DNA of 64,000 bases, taken from positions 1,488,001 to 1,552,000 of the forward strand of contig NZ_CP076456.1 in the NCBI RefSeq assembly GCF_018866305.1, written 5' to 3'. This DNA is from Arthrobacter sunyaminii. Its GTDB lineage: Bacteria > Actinomycetota > Actinomycetes > Actinomycetales > Micrococcaceae. A program made the position numbers and the translations under genes. Shown here one piece after another: positions 10,228 to 18,534 of the stretch. The notes under the pieces are model-generated. The model saw only the letters and a list, made by a program, of their open reading frames with translations. It made no database searches and was not told the DNA's origin. Numbering within the stretch: the stretch's first letter is position 1; every line of letters begins with the position of its first letter.

Positions 10228-10296
10228 GCTCAGTTGGTGCCGGGCGTCCACCTGCCCTAGGGTGATCGGTATCACATTGCGAATCGAGGAGGATTC

Positions 10297-12270
10297 ATGA
10301 GCTCTGGCCTGGATGCAGGAAACGAAGCACCGAACACCGCAGCCGGTTCAGCCGCAGGGGGCGCGGACGGCGGCTACGCATCGTCCTACGCGCGCAGCCT
10401 CAGCGATCCTGAAGCCTTTTGGCTGGAAGCCGCGTCGCTGGTGGAATGGGACACCGCGCCGCAGCGGGCCCTGGACGAGTCGGGTGCTCCGCTGTACCGC
10501 TGGTTCCCGGACGGCCACCTCAATACCAGCTACAACGCCCTTGACCGTCATGTGGCCGCCGGCAGGGGAAACGCTGATGCCCTGATCTATGACTCGGCGA
10601 TGCTCGGTACTACCCGCACCTATACCTACAGCCAGCTCCTGGCCGAGGTTGAGACCTTCGCGGGTGTGCTCCGCGGGCTCGGAGTGGAGGCAGGGGACCG
10701 GGTCATCATCTATCTGCCCATGATTCCGCAGGCCGTGATCGCCATGCTCGCCGCAGCCCGGCTGGGAGCCATCCATTCAGTGGTCTTTGGCGGCTTTGCC
10801 CCGAAGGAGCTGGCGGCCCGCATTGACGATGCCCGGCCCGCCGTCGTCGTTACGGCCAGCGGCGGCGTGGAGCCCAAACGTACGGTGGAATACCTGCCCA
10901 ACGTGGCTGATGCGCTCGACGCTGCGACCCACCGGGTCAACCACGTGGTGGTTGCCGAACGCGACGGGTTTAGCCACACCGCCCAGGAGTACGACGGCGC
11001 CCACGGCACCGCCTGGCATGACTGGGACGCGCTCGCTGCAGTTGCTTCCCCCGCAGGTCCGGTCTCCGTGGCTGCGACGGATCCGCTTTACATCCTGTAC
11101 ACGTCGGGCACCACCGGCGCACCCAAAGGGGTTGTCCGCGACAACGGTTCCCACGCCGTCGCACTGGCCTGGTCCATGCGCAACATTTACGACATCGGTC
11201 CAGGCCAGGTGATGTGGACCGCCTCGGACGTGGGCTGGGTGGTGGGGCACTCCTACATTGTGTACGCGCCGCTGATCGCCGGGGCCACCACCGTTCTTTA
11301 TGAGGGCAAACCGGTGGGCACGCCGGACGCCGGGGCCTTCTGGCGCGTGGCGGACCAGCACCGGGTGGATGTCCTGTTCACGGCCCCCACTGCGCTGCGG
11401 GCGATCCGCAAGGCAGACCCGGATGCCGCCCTGATGGCCGACTACGATCTCTCCCGGCTGCGGACCCTGTTTGTTGCGGGGGAGCGGCTGGACCCGGAGA
11501 CCTTTACCTGGGCCGGGCGTGCGCTGGATGTGCCGGTGGTGGACCACTGGTGGCAGACCGAGACCGGCTGGGCGATCTGCGCCAACCCACTGGGGCTGGA
11601 GCAGATGCCGATCAAGGCCGGCTCCGCGACGGTTCCGGTGCCCGGGTTTTCCCTGGCGATCGTGGATGGCAACGGCGCGGAGGTTCCGGCCGGCGAGGAG
11701 GGCAACATTGTGCTGCGGCTGCCGCTGCCGCCGGGAACGCTCACCACGCTGTGGGGCAGCGATGACCGGTTCCGGTCCTCCTACTTGGAAATCTTCGAGG
11801 GCTGCTACACCACCGGAGACTCCGGCTACGTGGATGAGGACGGCTACGTGTTCATCATGGGCCGCACGGACGATGTCATCAACGTCTCCGGACATCGGCT
11901 GTCCACCGGCGCGATGGAGCAGATCGTGGCCACGCATCCCGCGGTCGCCGAGTGTGCCGTGATCGGGGTGGCTGATTCTTTGAAGGGGCAGCGGCCGTGC
12001 GGCTATGTGGTGCTGAAGGCCGGCTCTGACATTGGCGTGGAGGAGCTGCGCACGGACCTGGTGAAGCTGGTGCGCCAGTCCATCGGGCCGGTGGCGGACT
12101 TCAAGGACGTTCAGGTGGTCGAGGCACTGCCCAAGACCCGTTCGGGCAAGATCCTGCGCAAGACCATGCGCCAGATCGCCGACGGCGATGCCTACACAGT
12201 GCCGTCCACCATTGAAGATCCGGGGGTTATCGATACCCTGCTGCCCCTGCTGCGGCCGGGTGTTGAGTAA
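10297..12270 (+). CDS. prpE: Propionyl-CoA synthetase
   Basis: A 657-residue acetyl/propionyl-CoA synthetase family enzyme that activates propionate. The P-loop-like motif YTSGTTGAPKGVVRDNG, with the VVRDNG ending typical of PrpE rather than Acs, the A8-region GRTDDVINVSGHRL and the C-terminal catalytic-lysine segment KTRSGKILRK are all present. Start is ATG with GAGGA upstream. It is divergent from gntR-prpDBC and shares the control region with the TGTATACACA pair, completing the propionate-to-pyruvate/succinate route. Confidence 0.92.
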   Translation: MSSGLDAGNEAPNTAAGSAAGGADGGYASSYARSLSDPEAFWLEAASLVEWDTAPQRALDESGAPLYRWFPDGHLNTSYNALDRHVAAGRGNADALIYDSAMLGTTRTYTYSQLLAEVETFAGVLRGLGVEAGDRVIIYLPMIPQAVIAMLAAARLGAIHSVVFGGFAPKELAARIDDARPAVVVTASGGVEPKRTVEYLPNVADALDAATHRVNHVVVAERDGFSHTAQEYDGAHGTAWHDWDALAAVASPAGPVSVAATDPLYILYTSGTTGAPKGVVRDNGSHAVALAWSMRNIYDIGPGQVMWTASDVGWVVGHSYIVYAPLIAGATTVLYEGKPVGTPDAGAFWRVADQHRVDVLFTAPTALRAIRKADPDAALMADYDLSRLRTLFVAGERLDPETFTWAGRALDVPVVDHWWQTETGWAICANPLGLEQMPIKAGSATVPVPGFSLAIVDGNGAEVPAGEEGNIVLRLPLPPGTLTTLWGSDDRFRSSYLEIFEGCYTTGDSGYVDEDGYVFIMGRTDDVINVSGHRLSTGAMEQIVATHPAVAECAVIGVADSLKGQRPCGYVVLKAGSDIGVEELRTDLVKLVRQSIGPVADFKDVQVVEALPKTRSGKILRKTMRQIADGDAYTVPSTIEDPGVIDTLLPLLRPGVE

Positions 12271-12357
12271 TCCGCACGCTCTGCGAAGGGTGGCGTTGGC
12301 AGGGACATAGTCTGCACGTGGTCCGACTACGTCGGGATCCTCGGAGCCTCACCAGAA

Positions 12358-12930
12358 CTAACCGGCGGGATTGTTGTCATGGGTGTTCCTAGCGGTTTCG
12401 ATGCCCTCTTTGAGAGTGTTGAAAAGCACCTGCGGGTTGGGAAGATAGATAAAGGGCTCAACCCGCCCACGGTGCGTTTCGGTGATTCCTCCCATCGTGA
12501 GGTTGACGCCATACGTTTCTGCGAGCGTGACTGCCGGTGCGAAAAGTTCCGCCCGGAATACCTCCAGAATGCCGATGCAGTTTTCCTTCAAGAAAACCTC
12601 TATCTGTGGATAGACCTGCTCCGGCTTCCGAAGGTTCATGGTCAGCAATAACTCCTGACCGGGGCGAACGTTCTTCATCTGTGCCCGATAACCAGTCGTA
12701 TCTATACGGTAAGGAAGCTCTTTCCCCAGAGGACCATCTGATGGTTGAACACTCGGAGGAATTGAAAGCGCGCCTCGGCCCTTATCGAGGTCTGCAATCT
12801 TGACGTTTTTTGTAACGTCGACATCAGAAATACTGAAAGGGGTGGCGGCGCGGGCGTCCGATGCCGGTTCTGCCTCCATGGGGTGAGATGCAGGGGCAGC
12901 CTGTTTTATAAGTTTTCTGAATAGACCCAT
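12358..12930 (-). CDS. Hypothetical protein, no recognised family
   Basis: A 190-residue protein starting MGLFRKLIKQ. The first 60 residues are polar and Ala/Ser-rich, and the rest looks like a compact alpha/beta domain (from about residue 75, with PGQELLLTMNLRKPEQVYPQ and LFAPAVTLAETYG). No signal peptide or membrane segment. The reading frame is more AT-rich than its neighbours, with more A/T at third positions, which suggests recent acquisition. It sits alone between prpE (convergent) and the response-regulator gene. Confidence 0.6.
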   Translation of the reverse strand: MGLFRKLIKQAAPASHPMEAEPASDARAATPFSISDVDVTKNVKIADLDKGRGALSIPPSVQPSDGPLGKELPYRIDTTGYRAQMKNVRPGQELLLTMNLRKPEQVYPQIEVFLKENCIGILEVFRAELFAPAVTLAETYGVNLTMGGITETHRGRVEPFIYLPNPQVLFNTLKEGIETARNTHDNNPAG

Positions 12931-12995
12931 CTGTCAAGCCTAGCCGTGCGGCCAGGACCAGGTGCACACAGGGCTCGAGTTACTGAGAGGACATC

Positions 12996-13754
12996 CTACC
13001 GCCGCCAGTGATACTCCAGCTCCGGACGGCCGCGCGTGCCGTAGCGCGGGTTCCGCGCTACGGCACGCTGCTCGTCCAGATGCTCGAGGTAACGCCGGAC
13101 CGTTATCCGGGACATGGCCAGTGCCTCCGAGACTTCGCTGGCAGACATCGGTATCCGTGCGTTCTTCAGCAGTTCGGAGACCGTTGCCAGAGTTTCGGGG
13201 GACAGTCCCTTGGGTAGTGCGGACGACACCTTGGGCCGCAGTGCCGCCAGCGCACGGTCCACTTCGGACTGAGTGGCGGAAGTTCCCTGCCCCGCCAAGT
13301 TGAGATGGTATTCCCGGTAGGAGGCCAGCTTGGCGCTGAAGGCGGAGAAGGTGAAAGGCTTGATCAGGTACTGCGCAATCCCGGCGGACATGGCGCTGCG
13401 GACGACGGCGACATCCCGCACTGCGGTAATCGCAATGACGTCGGCGGGCACGCCCGCACCGCGGATCCGGCGCAGGACGTCCAAGCCGTGAAGGTCAGGA
13501 AGATTCATGTCCAGCAGGATGAGGTCCACGGCGGGTTTCGGGTTTTCAGGGCCGTCTCCGCGCTTCCCGGCGTCATAGACGGAACCGCTGCGGGAGGTGG
13601 CTGAGGCGTTGAGGAAGGTAATGGCCTCCGTACCCGTGTGCACGACGCCGGCCAGCGAGAATCCGGGGCTGCGGCGCACATACTCGGCGTGGGCCTGCGC
13701 AACAATGCCTTCATCTTCCACCACAAGCACGGTGATGTCCCGCTCAGCATTCAC
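12996..13754 (-). CDS. Response regulator of the CitB/DctR family
   Basis: A 252-residue two-component regulator. The receiver has acidic residues Glu13/Asp14, phospho-acceptor Asp82 in LLDMNLPDLHG and Lys132 in YLIKPF; a C-terminal helix-turn-helix (about residues 195-235, MSASEVSEALAMSRITVRRYLEHL) binds DNA. About 22 extra residues (roughly 50-74, Ser/Gly/Asp-rich) are inserted before the phosphorylation site compared with usual receivers. Its ATG overlaps the sensor kinase stop (ATGA), so the pair is co-translated. Likely target is dctA next to it. Confidence 0.9.
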   Translation of the reverse strand: MNAERDITVLVVEDEGIVAQAHAEYVRRSPGFSLAGVVHTGTEAITFLNASATSRSGSVYDAGKRGDGPENPKPAVDLILLDMNLPDLHGLDVLRRIRGAGVPADVIAITAVRDVAVVRSAMSAGIAQYLIKPFTFSAFSAKLASYREYHLNLAGQGTSATQSEVDRALAALRPKVSSALPKGLSPETLATVSELLKNARIPMSASEVSEALAMSRITVRRYLEHLDEQRAVARNPRYGTRGRPELEYHWRR

Positions 13755-15487
13755 TGGGGAGCCCCACTGAGAGTCAGGGGGAGGGAGGCAGACAGGGGAA
13801 TCAGCACAGTGAAACGTGCACCGCGGCCCGGTTGCCCACCCGGATCAAGATGCAGTGAGCCGCCCAGGCGCAGCACTGCCTGGCGGACCAGGGGAAGTCC
13901 AATGCCCCGGCCGGTGCCTCCGGTACCGGAGGGAAGCAGTGCCTTGGGATCCTTGGTGCTGAAGCCCTGATGAAAGATCTGCTCGGTGGACGGCTCCGGA
14001 ATGCCGGGTCCGTTGTCCCGCACGCCAAACTCAAAAACGGGCCTGCCGCCGCCGTCCTCAACCACCGCAAACCGCGCGGTCACCATCGGCTCCGGGGTGT
14101 CGGCCACGGCGTCAAAAGCATTGTCGATCAGGTTGCCCACTATGGTGACCAGATCTCCCGGATCCAGGTCCAGGGCAGCGGCTCTCCCGGGGGGTGCGTC
14201 TTTGAGGTCGATCTGCAGGCCGATGCCGCGCTCGCGGGCCTGGGCGGCCTTGCCGGTGAGCAGTGCCGCCAGTGCGGGCTCGCCCACGGAGGCGACGACG
14301 TCGTCGGCCAGCTGCTGGGACTGCTCCAGATCGCGGGTGGCGAATTCGAGTGCATCAGCGGGACGATTGAGCTCAATCAGGGAGACCAGCGTGTGCAGAC
14401 GGTTGGCGTGCTCGTGCGCCTGAGCCTGGAGCGCTTCGGTCAGGGTGTGCATGGACTGCAGTTCTCCGGTCATTGCGGCTATGTCGGTGTGGTCCCGCAG
14501 GGTGGTTACGGTTCCGATGCGTGCCCTGCGCGGGTCCCGTGCTGCTGTCCGGCTGCCGGCGGCGCCGATGAGCCGGATGCGGCTGTTCGCGGATTTTGGG
14601 GTCATGACCGGCGACTGGTTCACGACCAGGATGCGGTCGCTGGCGAAGTGGAATTCATCTTCTGCTGTCCGGCCTTCGCAGAGCAGATCGGCCAGCGGTC
14701 CCGGCAGGCCCAACTCGCGGGGACCCGTGGGCCGGCTGCCGCCGTCGGCCGGGAGTCCCAGCAGTTCTGCAGCCCGGTCGTTGTAGAGCACCAGTTCGCC
14801 GTCATTGTTGAGCAGCACCAGACCTTCACGCAGGGAATGCAGGGCGGAATCATGGAACGCGAACATGCTCAGGAGTTCATCCGGCCGCCGGTCCCGGGTG
14901 GTGCGGCGAAGGTACCGGGATAACAGGTACGAGGCGAGCGTTCCGCACGCGAGGGCGCCCAGGGAGATGAGGAACACGGCAGGCAGCTCGGCGTTGCGCG
15001 CTATGGCAACGCGGTCAACGGTAATGCCGGCGGCCACCAGCGCCTTGACGTCCCCCTCCGCGCCGAAGACGGGAACGATGGCGCGGACTGACGGCCCCAG
15101 CGTGCCGGTATAGATTTCGGTGAAGGACTGGCCGGCGAGGGCATGCTCCACCGATCCCACATACGGTTTGCCGATCTCGTCGTCGTTACGGTGCGTGTAC
15201 CGGGTCCTGTCCGGAGCCATGATGGTGAGGAAATCGATATGAGCAGCACTCATGACGGCACGGGCATAGGGCTGCAAAGTCCTGTCCGGCGTTTCGGCGG
15301 TCACCGCTTCCAGGACATAGGGATCGGCCGCAACGGTTCCGGCCACCGCCAGCATCGTCTCTGCGGACTCTTCGAAGCTGTGCTGTTCAGTTTGATGAAA
15401 GAGCGCCAGGGACAGCCCTGCTGACAGGCACACAAGAAACGCCAGCTGTCCTATAAGCAGCCGGCTGGCCAGGCTCCATTTCCGCAA
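13751..15487 (-). CDS. Sensor histidine kinase of the CitA/DcuS family
   Basis: A 578-residue membrane kinase sensing an extracellular di- or tricarboxylate. Order: TM1 (about residues 9-30), periplasmic-type PAS sensor with the ligand-pocket motif RYTHRNDDEIGKPYVG (97-112), TM2 (168-191), a cytoplasmic PAS, the H-box region AHEHANRLHTLVSLIEL and the HATPase N-box GNLIDNAFDAV with G-box GRGIGLPLV. The start chosen is TTG at 15487, giving MRKWSLASRLL as in relatives, with AAAGAAG upstream. The open frame runs to 15718, but that part shows no protein-like character and contains a palindrome. Confidence 0.88.
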   Translation of the reverse strand: MRKWSLASRLLIGQLAFLVCLSAGLSLALFHQTEQHSFEESAETMLAVAGTVAADPYVLEAVTAETPDRTLQPYARAVMSAAHIDFLTIMAPDRTRYTHRNDDEIGKPYVGSVEHALAGQSFTEIYTGTLGPSVRAIVPVFGAEGDVKALVAAGITVDRVAIARNAELPAVFLISLGALACGTLASYLLSRYLRRTTRDRRPDELLSMFAFHDSALHSLREGLVLLNNDGELVLYNDRAAELLGLPADGGSRPTGPRELGLPGPLADLLCEGRTAEDEFHFASDRILVVNQSPVMTPKSANSRIRLIGAAGSRTAARDPRRARIGTVTTLRDHTDIAAMTGELQSMHTLTEALQAQAHEHANRLHTLVSLIELNRPADALEFATRDLEQSQQLADDVVASVGEPALAALLTGKAAQARERGIGLQIDLKDAPPGRAAALDLDPGDLVTIVGNLIDNAFDAVADTPEPMVTARFAVVEDGGGRPVFEFGVRDNGPGIPEPSTEQIFHQGFSTKDPKALLPSGTGGTGRGIGLPLVRQAVLRLGGSLHLDPGGQPGRGARFTVLIPLSASLPLTLSGAPQ

Positions 15488-15528
15488 TGATCTTCTTTCC
15501 CGCTCATTTTGCTGGCTGCCGCCCGATA

Positions 15529-15545
15529 CCGGGAACTGTTCCCGG
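15529..15545. promoter_or_regulatory. 17-bp palindrome between sensor kinase and dctA
   Basis: CCGGGAAC-T-GTTCCCGG is a perfect palindrome. A third half-site, GTTCCCGG, recurs in the same orientation at 15614-15621, 76 bases from the first. A second, overlapping dyad CTGTTC-N8-GAACAG spans 15536-15555. The position in the divergent promoter makes it a candidate operator for the response regulator at 12996. Confidence 0.55.
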
Positions 15546-15711
15546 CCGAGAACAGTATGACCACAACCGTGACAGTCATCACAGCGCCGGTTGACGATGT
15601 GTACGAATGACTTGTTCCCGGCGATTCCCGTACGGCTCCGCATCTGGCGGAGAACCGCAGTCTCGGTGCCGCTGAGGGATACATCAGAAACCAAGCCTAG
15701 GAGCAGTACAC

Positions 15712-17085
15712 ATGGCATCTGCCACTATTCCCCGCGGCGCCGGCTCACCGAAGAGCCCGCGCAAGAAGGACAGAACACACTTTTTGTACATTGCCGTAAT
15801 TCTTGCGGTGGTTCTCGGTGCCACTTTGGGGCTTGTGCAGCCTGAATTCGCCAAGGAGCTGAAGCCGGTTGGTACCGCCTTCATCGGCCTGATCAAGATG
15901 ATGATCGCACCGGTCATCTTCTGCACAATTGTCCTCGGCATCGGCTCGATCGCCAAAGCAGCCACGGTCGGCAAAGTCGGCGGCCTGGCTCTGGGCTATT
16001 TCATTGTCATGTCCACCTTCGCGCTGGCCATCGGTCTTGTGGTTGGAAACCTGATCCACCCGGGCGAGGGCCTGAACATTGCCGCAGGTGCCGAAAATGC
16101 ACCGAAGGTTGCTGAAGACGCAGAAGGCATGGCGGGCTTCATCCTGAGCATCATCCCCACCACGCTGCTGTCCTCGCTGACCGGTGAGAGCATTCTGCAG
16201 ACCCTGTTCGTTGCCCTGCTTGTCGGGTTCGCCCTGCAGAAGATGGGTTCCACCGGAGCCCCGATCCTCACCCTGATCGGACAGATCCAGAAACTGGTCT
16301 TCCGCATCCTGGGCATGATCATGTGGCTCGCACCCATCGGCGCCTTCGGTGCCATTGCCGCCGTCGTTGGCGAAACCGGCGTTGAAGCCATCAAGAGCAT
16401 GGCGGTGCTGATGATCGCCTTCTACATCACCTGTGCCCTGTTCATTGCCGTGATCCTGGGCGGCGTGCTGAAGCTCTGCACCGGCGTGAACATCTTCAAG
16501 CTCATGCGCTACCTGGGGCGGGAATACCTGCTCATCTTCTCCACCTCATCCTCCGAGGTGGCGCTGCCCCGCCTGATCGCCAAGATGGAGCACCTCGGCA
16601 TTTCCAAGCCGGTGGTCGGCGTGACCGTACCCACCGGTTACTCGTTCAACCTGGACGGCACTGCCATCTACCTCACCATGTCCGCCCTGTTCGTGGCCTC
16701 TGCGATGAATATGCCGCTGGAACTGGGTGAGCAGATTTCCCTGCTGGTCTTCATGATCATTGCTTCCAAGGGTGCTGCCGGTGTCACCGGCGCCGGCCTG
16801 GCCACACTGGCCGGCGGCCTGCAGTCTCACCGCCCCGACCTGGTGGAGGGCGTGGGCCTGATCGTCGGCATCGACCGCTTCATGTCCGAAGCACGCGCGC
16901 TGACCAACTTCACCGGCAACGCAGTCGCCACGGTCCTGATCGGTACCTGGACCAAGGAAATCGACAAAGAGCAGGTCAATGCGGTGCTGAACCGCGAACG
17001 TCCGTTCGATGAATCAACCATGGACGACGCCCATGAGGAGCCGCAGGTTCCGGAACCCGAGCTGGAAACCACGGCAGCCCGCTAA
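15712..17085 (+). CDS. dctA: C4-dicarboxylate:cation symporter
   Basis: A 457-residue DAACS-family carrier for succinate, fumarate and malate uptake. Hydrophobic segments start near residue 25, with family signatures IKMMIAPVIFCTIVLGI, the serine-rich re-entrant loop FSTSSSEVALP and the substrate/cation region TGYSFNLDGTAIYLT and GKGAAG-like SKGAAGVTGAG. AGGAGC lies six bases before the ATG. It is divergent from the CitA/CitB-type two-component system, the usual genetic partner of dctA. The C-terminal tail is acidic and cytoplasmic. Confidence 0.94.
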   Translation: MASATIPRGAGSPKSPRKKDRTHFLYIAVILAVVLGATLGLVQPEFAKELKPVGTAFIGLIKMMIAPVIFCTIVLGIGSIAKAATVGKVGGLALGYFIVMSTFALAIGLVVGNLIHPGEGLNIAAGAENAPKVAEDAEGMAGFILSIIPTTLLSSLTGESILQTLFVALLVGFALQKMGSTGAPILTLIGQIQKLVFRILGMIMWLAPIGAFGAIAAVVGETGVEAIKSMAVLMIAFYITCALFIAVILGGVLKLCTGVNIFKLMRYLGREYLLIFSTSSSEVALPRLIAKMEHLGISKPVVGVTVPTGYSFNLDGTAIYLTMSALFVASAMNMPLELGEQISLLVFMIIASKGAAGVTGAGLATLAGGLQSHRPDLVEGVGLIVGIDRFMSEARALTNFTGNAVATVLIGTWTKEIDKEQVNAVLNRERPFDESTMDDAHEEPQVPEPELETTAAR

Positions 17086-17118
17086 GGCTTACGCCGGGTT
17101 CATCCCACGCCGCACCGA

Positions 17119-17164
17119 AACACCGAGGGGCGCTTCCGCAACAGCGGGAGCGCCCCTCGGTGTT
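17119..17164 (+). terminator. Strong hairpin after dctA
   Basis: A 21-bp stem (17119-17139 with 17144-17164, one G-T pair) with loop AACA begins 34 bases after the dctA stop. No T-run follows. It separates dctA from the repeat array. Confidence 0.8.
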
Positions 17165-17225
17165 CCGGCTGGGCAGTTTCCTCCGCGGAACGGAGGCTTG
17201 CCGTGCTCCATCGGCACGTCGGGTT

Positions 17226-17446
17226 CCTTCGTGCACCTCACGGGCTTTGCCGAAATTCTCTGTGCAGATAACGGGCTCATTCCGGGCAAAAACCCGCTTA
17301 TGGGCCCGTCATCTGCACGAAGGTTTTGCGAGGGAAGGTTTTAGGCCCGTTATCTGCACGAAGGATCCGCAGCGAGAGCAAATGCCCCCGTTATCTGCAC
17401 GAAAGATTCGCGGCGGAAGATTTTGGGACCGTCATGCACGAGGGTC
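17226..17446. repeat. Array of six GCCCGTTATCTGCACGAAGG repeats in two orientations
   Basis: Four plus-strand units start at 17304, 17345, 17386 and 17427, exactly 41 bases apart. Each begins with a variant of GCCCGTTATCTGCACGAAGG, followed by a less conserved half (GAAGG, TCGC and TTTTG elements recur); the fourth lacks CT in ATCTGCAC. Two minus-strand units lie at about 17226-17275, with their GTGC cores 31 bases apart. A 27-base spacer with CCGGGCAAAAACCCG lies between the two orientations. No protein-like frame covers the array. The function is unknown. It stands between the metabolic block and parA-scpAB, in a non-coding stretch (17086-17629) otherwise holding only the dctA terminator. 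Confidence 0.85.
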
Positions 17447-17629
17447 GGGAGCCCGGGAGCCCGGAACTTCACTCGCAAACGGCGGCCCGAAGCCAACGTT
17501 CTACCTCTAGTTGAGAGTCAAGGCTCGCGGGCGTTCCACCGCGCCGATTCGCGGTATAGGTGTTGCACGGCTGTAATCTTGACAGGGACAGCCCGCAGGA
17601 CAGCTAGAGACGGAAGCGTGGATTATTAC

Positions 17630-18529
17630 GTGAGCAGCGATCAGAGTTCAACAACTCTGCAGGACGCAACACAGGACGCAGCCGAGTCCGTGATGGGGCC
17701 GACAGGCCGCCCGCTGACGGAATTCCCTGAACCTCCGGTGCTCACTTCCCACGGACCAGCCCGGATCATCGCGATGGTGAACCAAAAGGGCGGCGTGGGT
17801 AAGACCACGTCCACCATCAACCTGGGTGCCGCGCTGGCGGAAGCCGGCCGCAAGGTCCTGCTGGTGGACTTCGATCCGCAGGGTGCTCTGTCTGCCGGGC
17901 TCGGCACCAACCCGCACGAGCTGGACCTCACCGTCTACAACGTTCTGATGGACCGCAAGGTGGACATCCGCGAGGCCATCCATGAGACCGGCATCGAGAA
18001 CATTGACCTGCTGCCCGCCAACATCGACCTGTCTGCCGCCGAAGTGCAGCTGGTGAACGAAGTGGCCCGCGAGCAGGTCCTGGAGCGGGCACTGCGCAAG
18101 GTTTCGGACGACTACGACGTCATCCTCATCGACTGCCAGCCCTCCCTGGGACTGCTGACCGTCAACGCGCTGACCGCCGCACACGGCGTCATCATCCCGC
18201 TGATCTGTGAATTCTTCGCCCTCCGCGCCGTCGCACTGCTCGTGGAAACCATCGAGAAGGTCCAGGACCGGCTGAACCCGGGACTGCAGATCGACGGCGT
18301 GCTGGCCACCATGTACGACGCACGGACCCTCCACAGCCGCGAAGTTATCTCCCGGCTGGTGGAGGCCTTCGGCGACAAAGTCTTCGAGACCGTCATCAAG
18401 CGGACCATCAAGTTTGCCGATGCCACCGTGGCCGCAGAGCCGATCACCAGCTACGCAGGCACGCACCCCGGTGCCGACTCCTACCGCCGCCTCGCCAAGG
18501 AACTGATTTCCCGCGGCGGCGCCCCCTAA
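17630..18529 (+). CDS. ParA/Soj-family ATPase linked to scpAB
   Basis: A 299-residue Walker ATPase: deviant Walker A KGGVGKTTSTINLG (about residues 50-63), DFDPQGAL, and Walker B LIDCQPSLGLLT. It is the first gene of the conserved run parA-scpA-scpB-rluB-cmk-der (Rv1708 onward in M. tuberculosis), and is distinct from the oriC ParA of the parAB locus. No parB follows. Its role is probably in chromosome segregation together with SMC-ScpAB. Start is GTG 17630 (VSSDQSS) or GTG 17618; GGAAG at 17612-17616 sits awkwardly for both. The frame is open to 17423, but that stretch runs through the repeat array. Confidence 0.9.
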   Translation: MSSDQSSTTLQDATQDAAESVMGPTGRPLTEFPEPPVLTSHGPARIIAMVNQKGGVGKTTSTINLGAALAEAGRKVLLVDFDPQGALSAGLGTNPHELDLTVYNVLMDRKVDIREAIHETGIENIDLLPANIDLSAAEVQLVNEVAREQVLERALRKVSDDYDVILIDCQPSLGLLTVNALTAAHGVIIPLICEFFALRAVALLVETIEKVQDRLNPGLQIDGVLATMYDARTLHSREVISRLVEAFGDKVFETVIKRTIKFADATVAAEPITSYAGTHPGADSYRRLAKELISRGGAP

Positions 18530-18534
18530 CTGCT

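Noticed and set aside
15488..15718. N-terminal extension of the sensor kinase
   Set aside because: It would add Cys/His-rich residues before TM1, overlaps the dctA ribosome site and contains the palindrome. The MRKWSLASRLL start fits the family.
17226..17446. Repeat array considered as a CRISPR
   Set aside because: Repeats are imperfect, the variable part between cores is about 21 bases and itself partly conserved, orientation switches within the array, and no cas genes are present.
17423..17629. Extended N-terminus of the ParA protein
   Set aside because: The frame is open but runs through the fourth repeat unit, has no ribosome site, and gives a Cys/Arg-rich peptide unlike ParA relatives.
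17086..18529. parS centromere sites near parA
   Set aside because: No TGTTTCACGTGAAACA or close variant was seen, and parB is absent.
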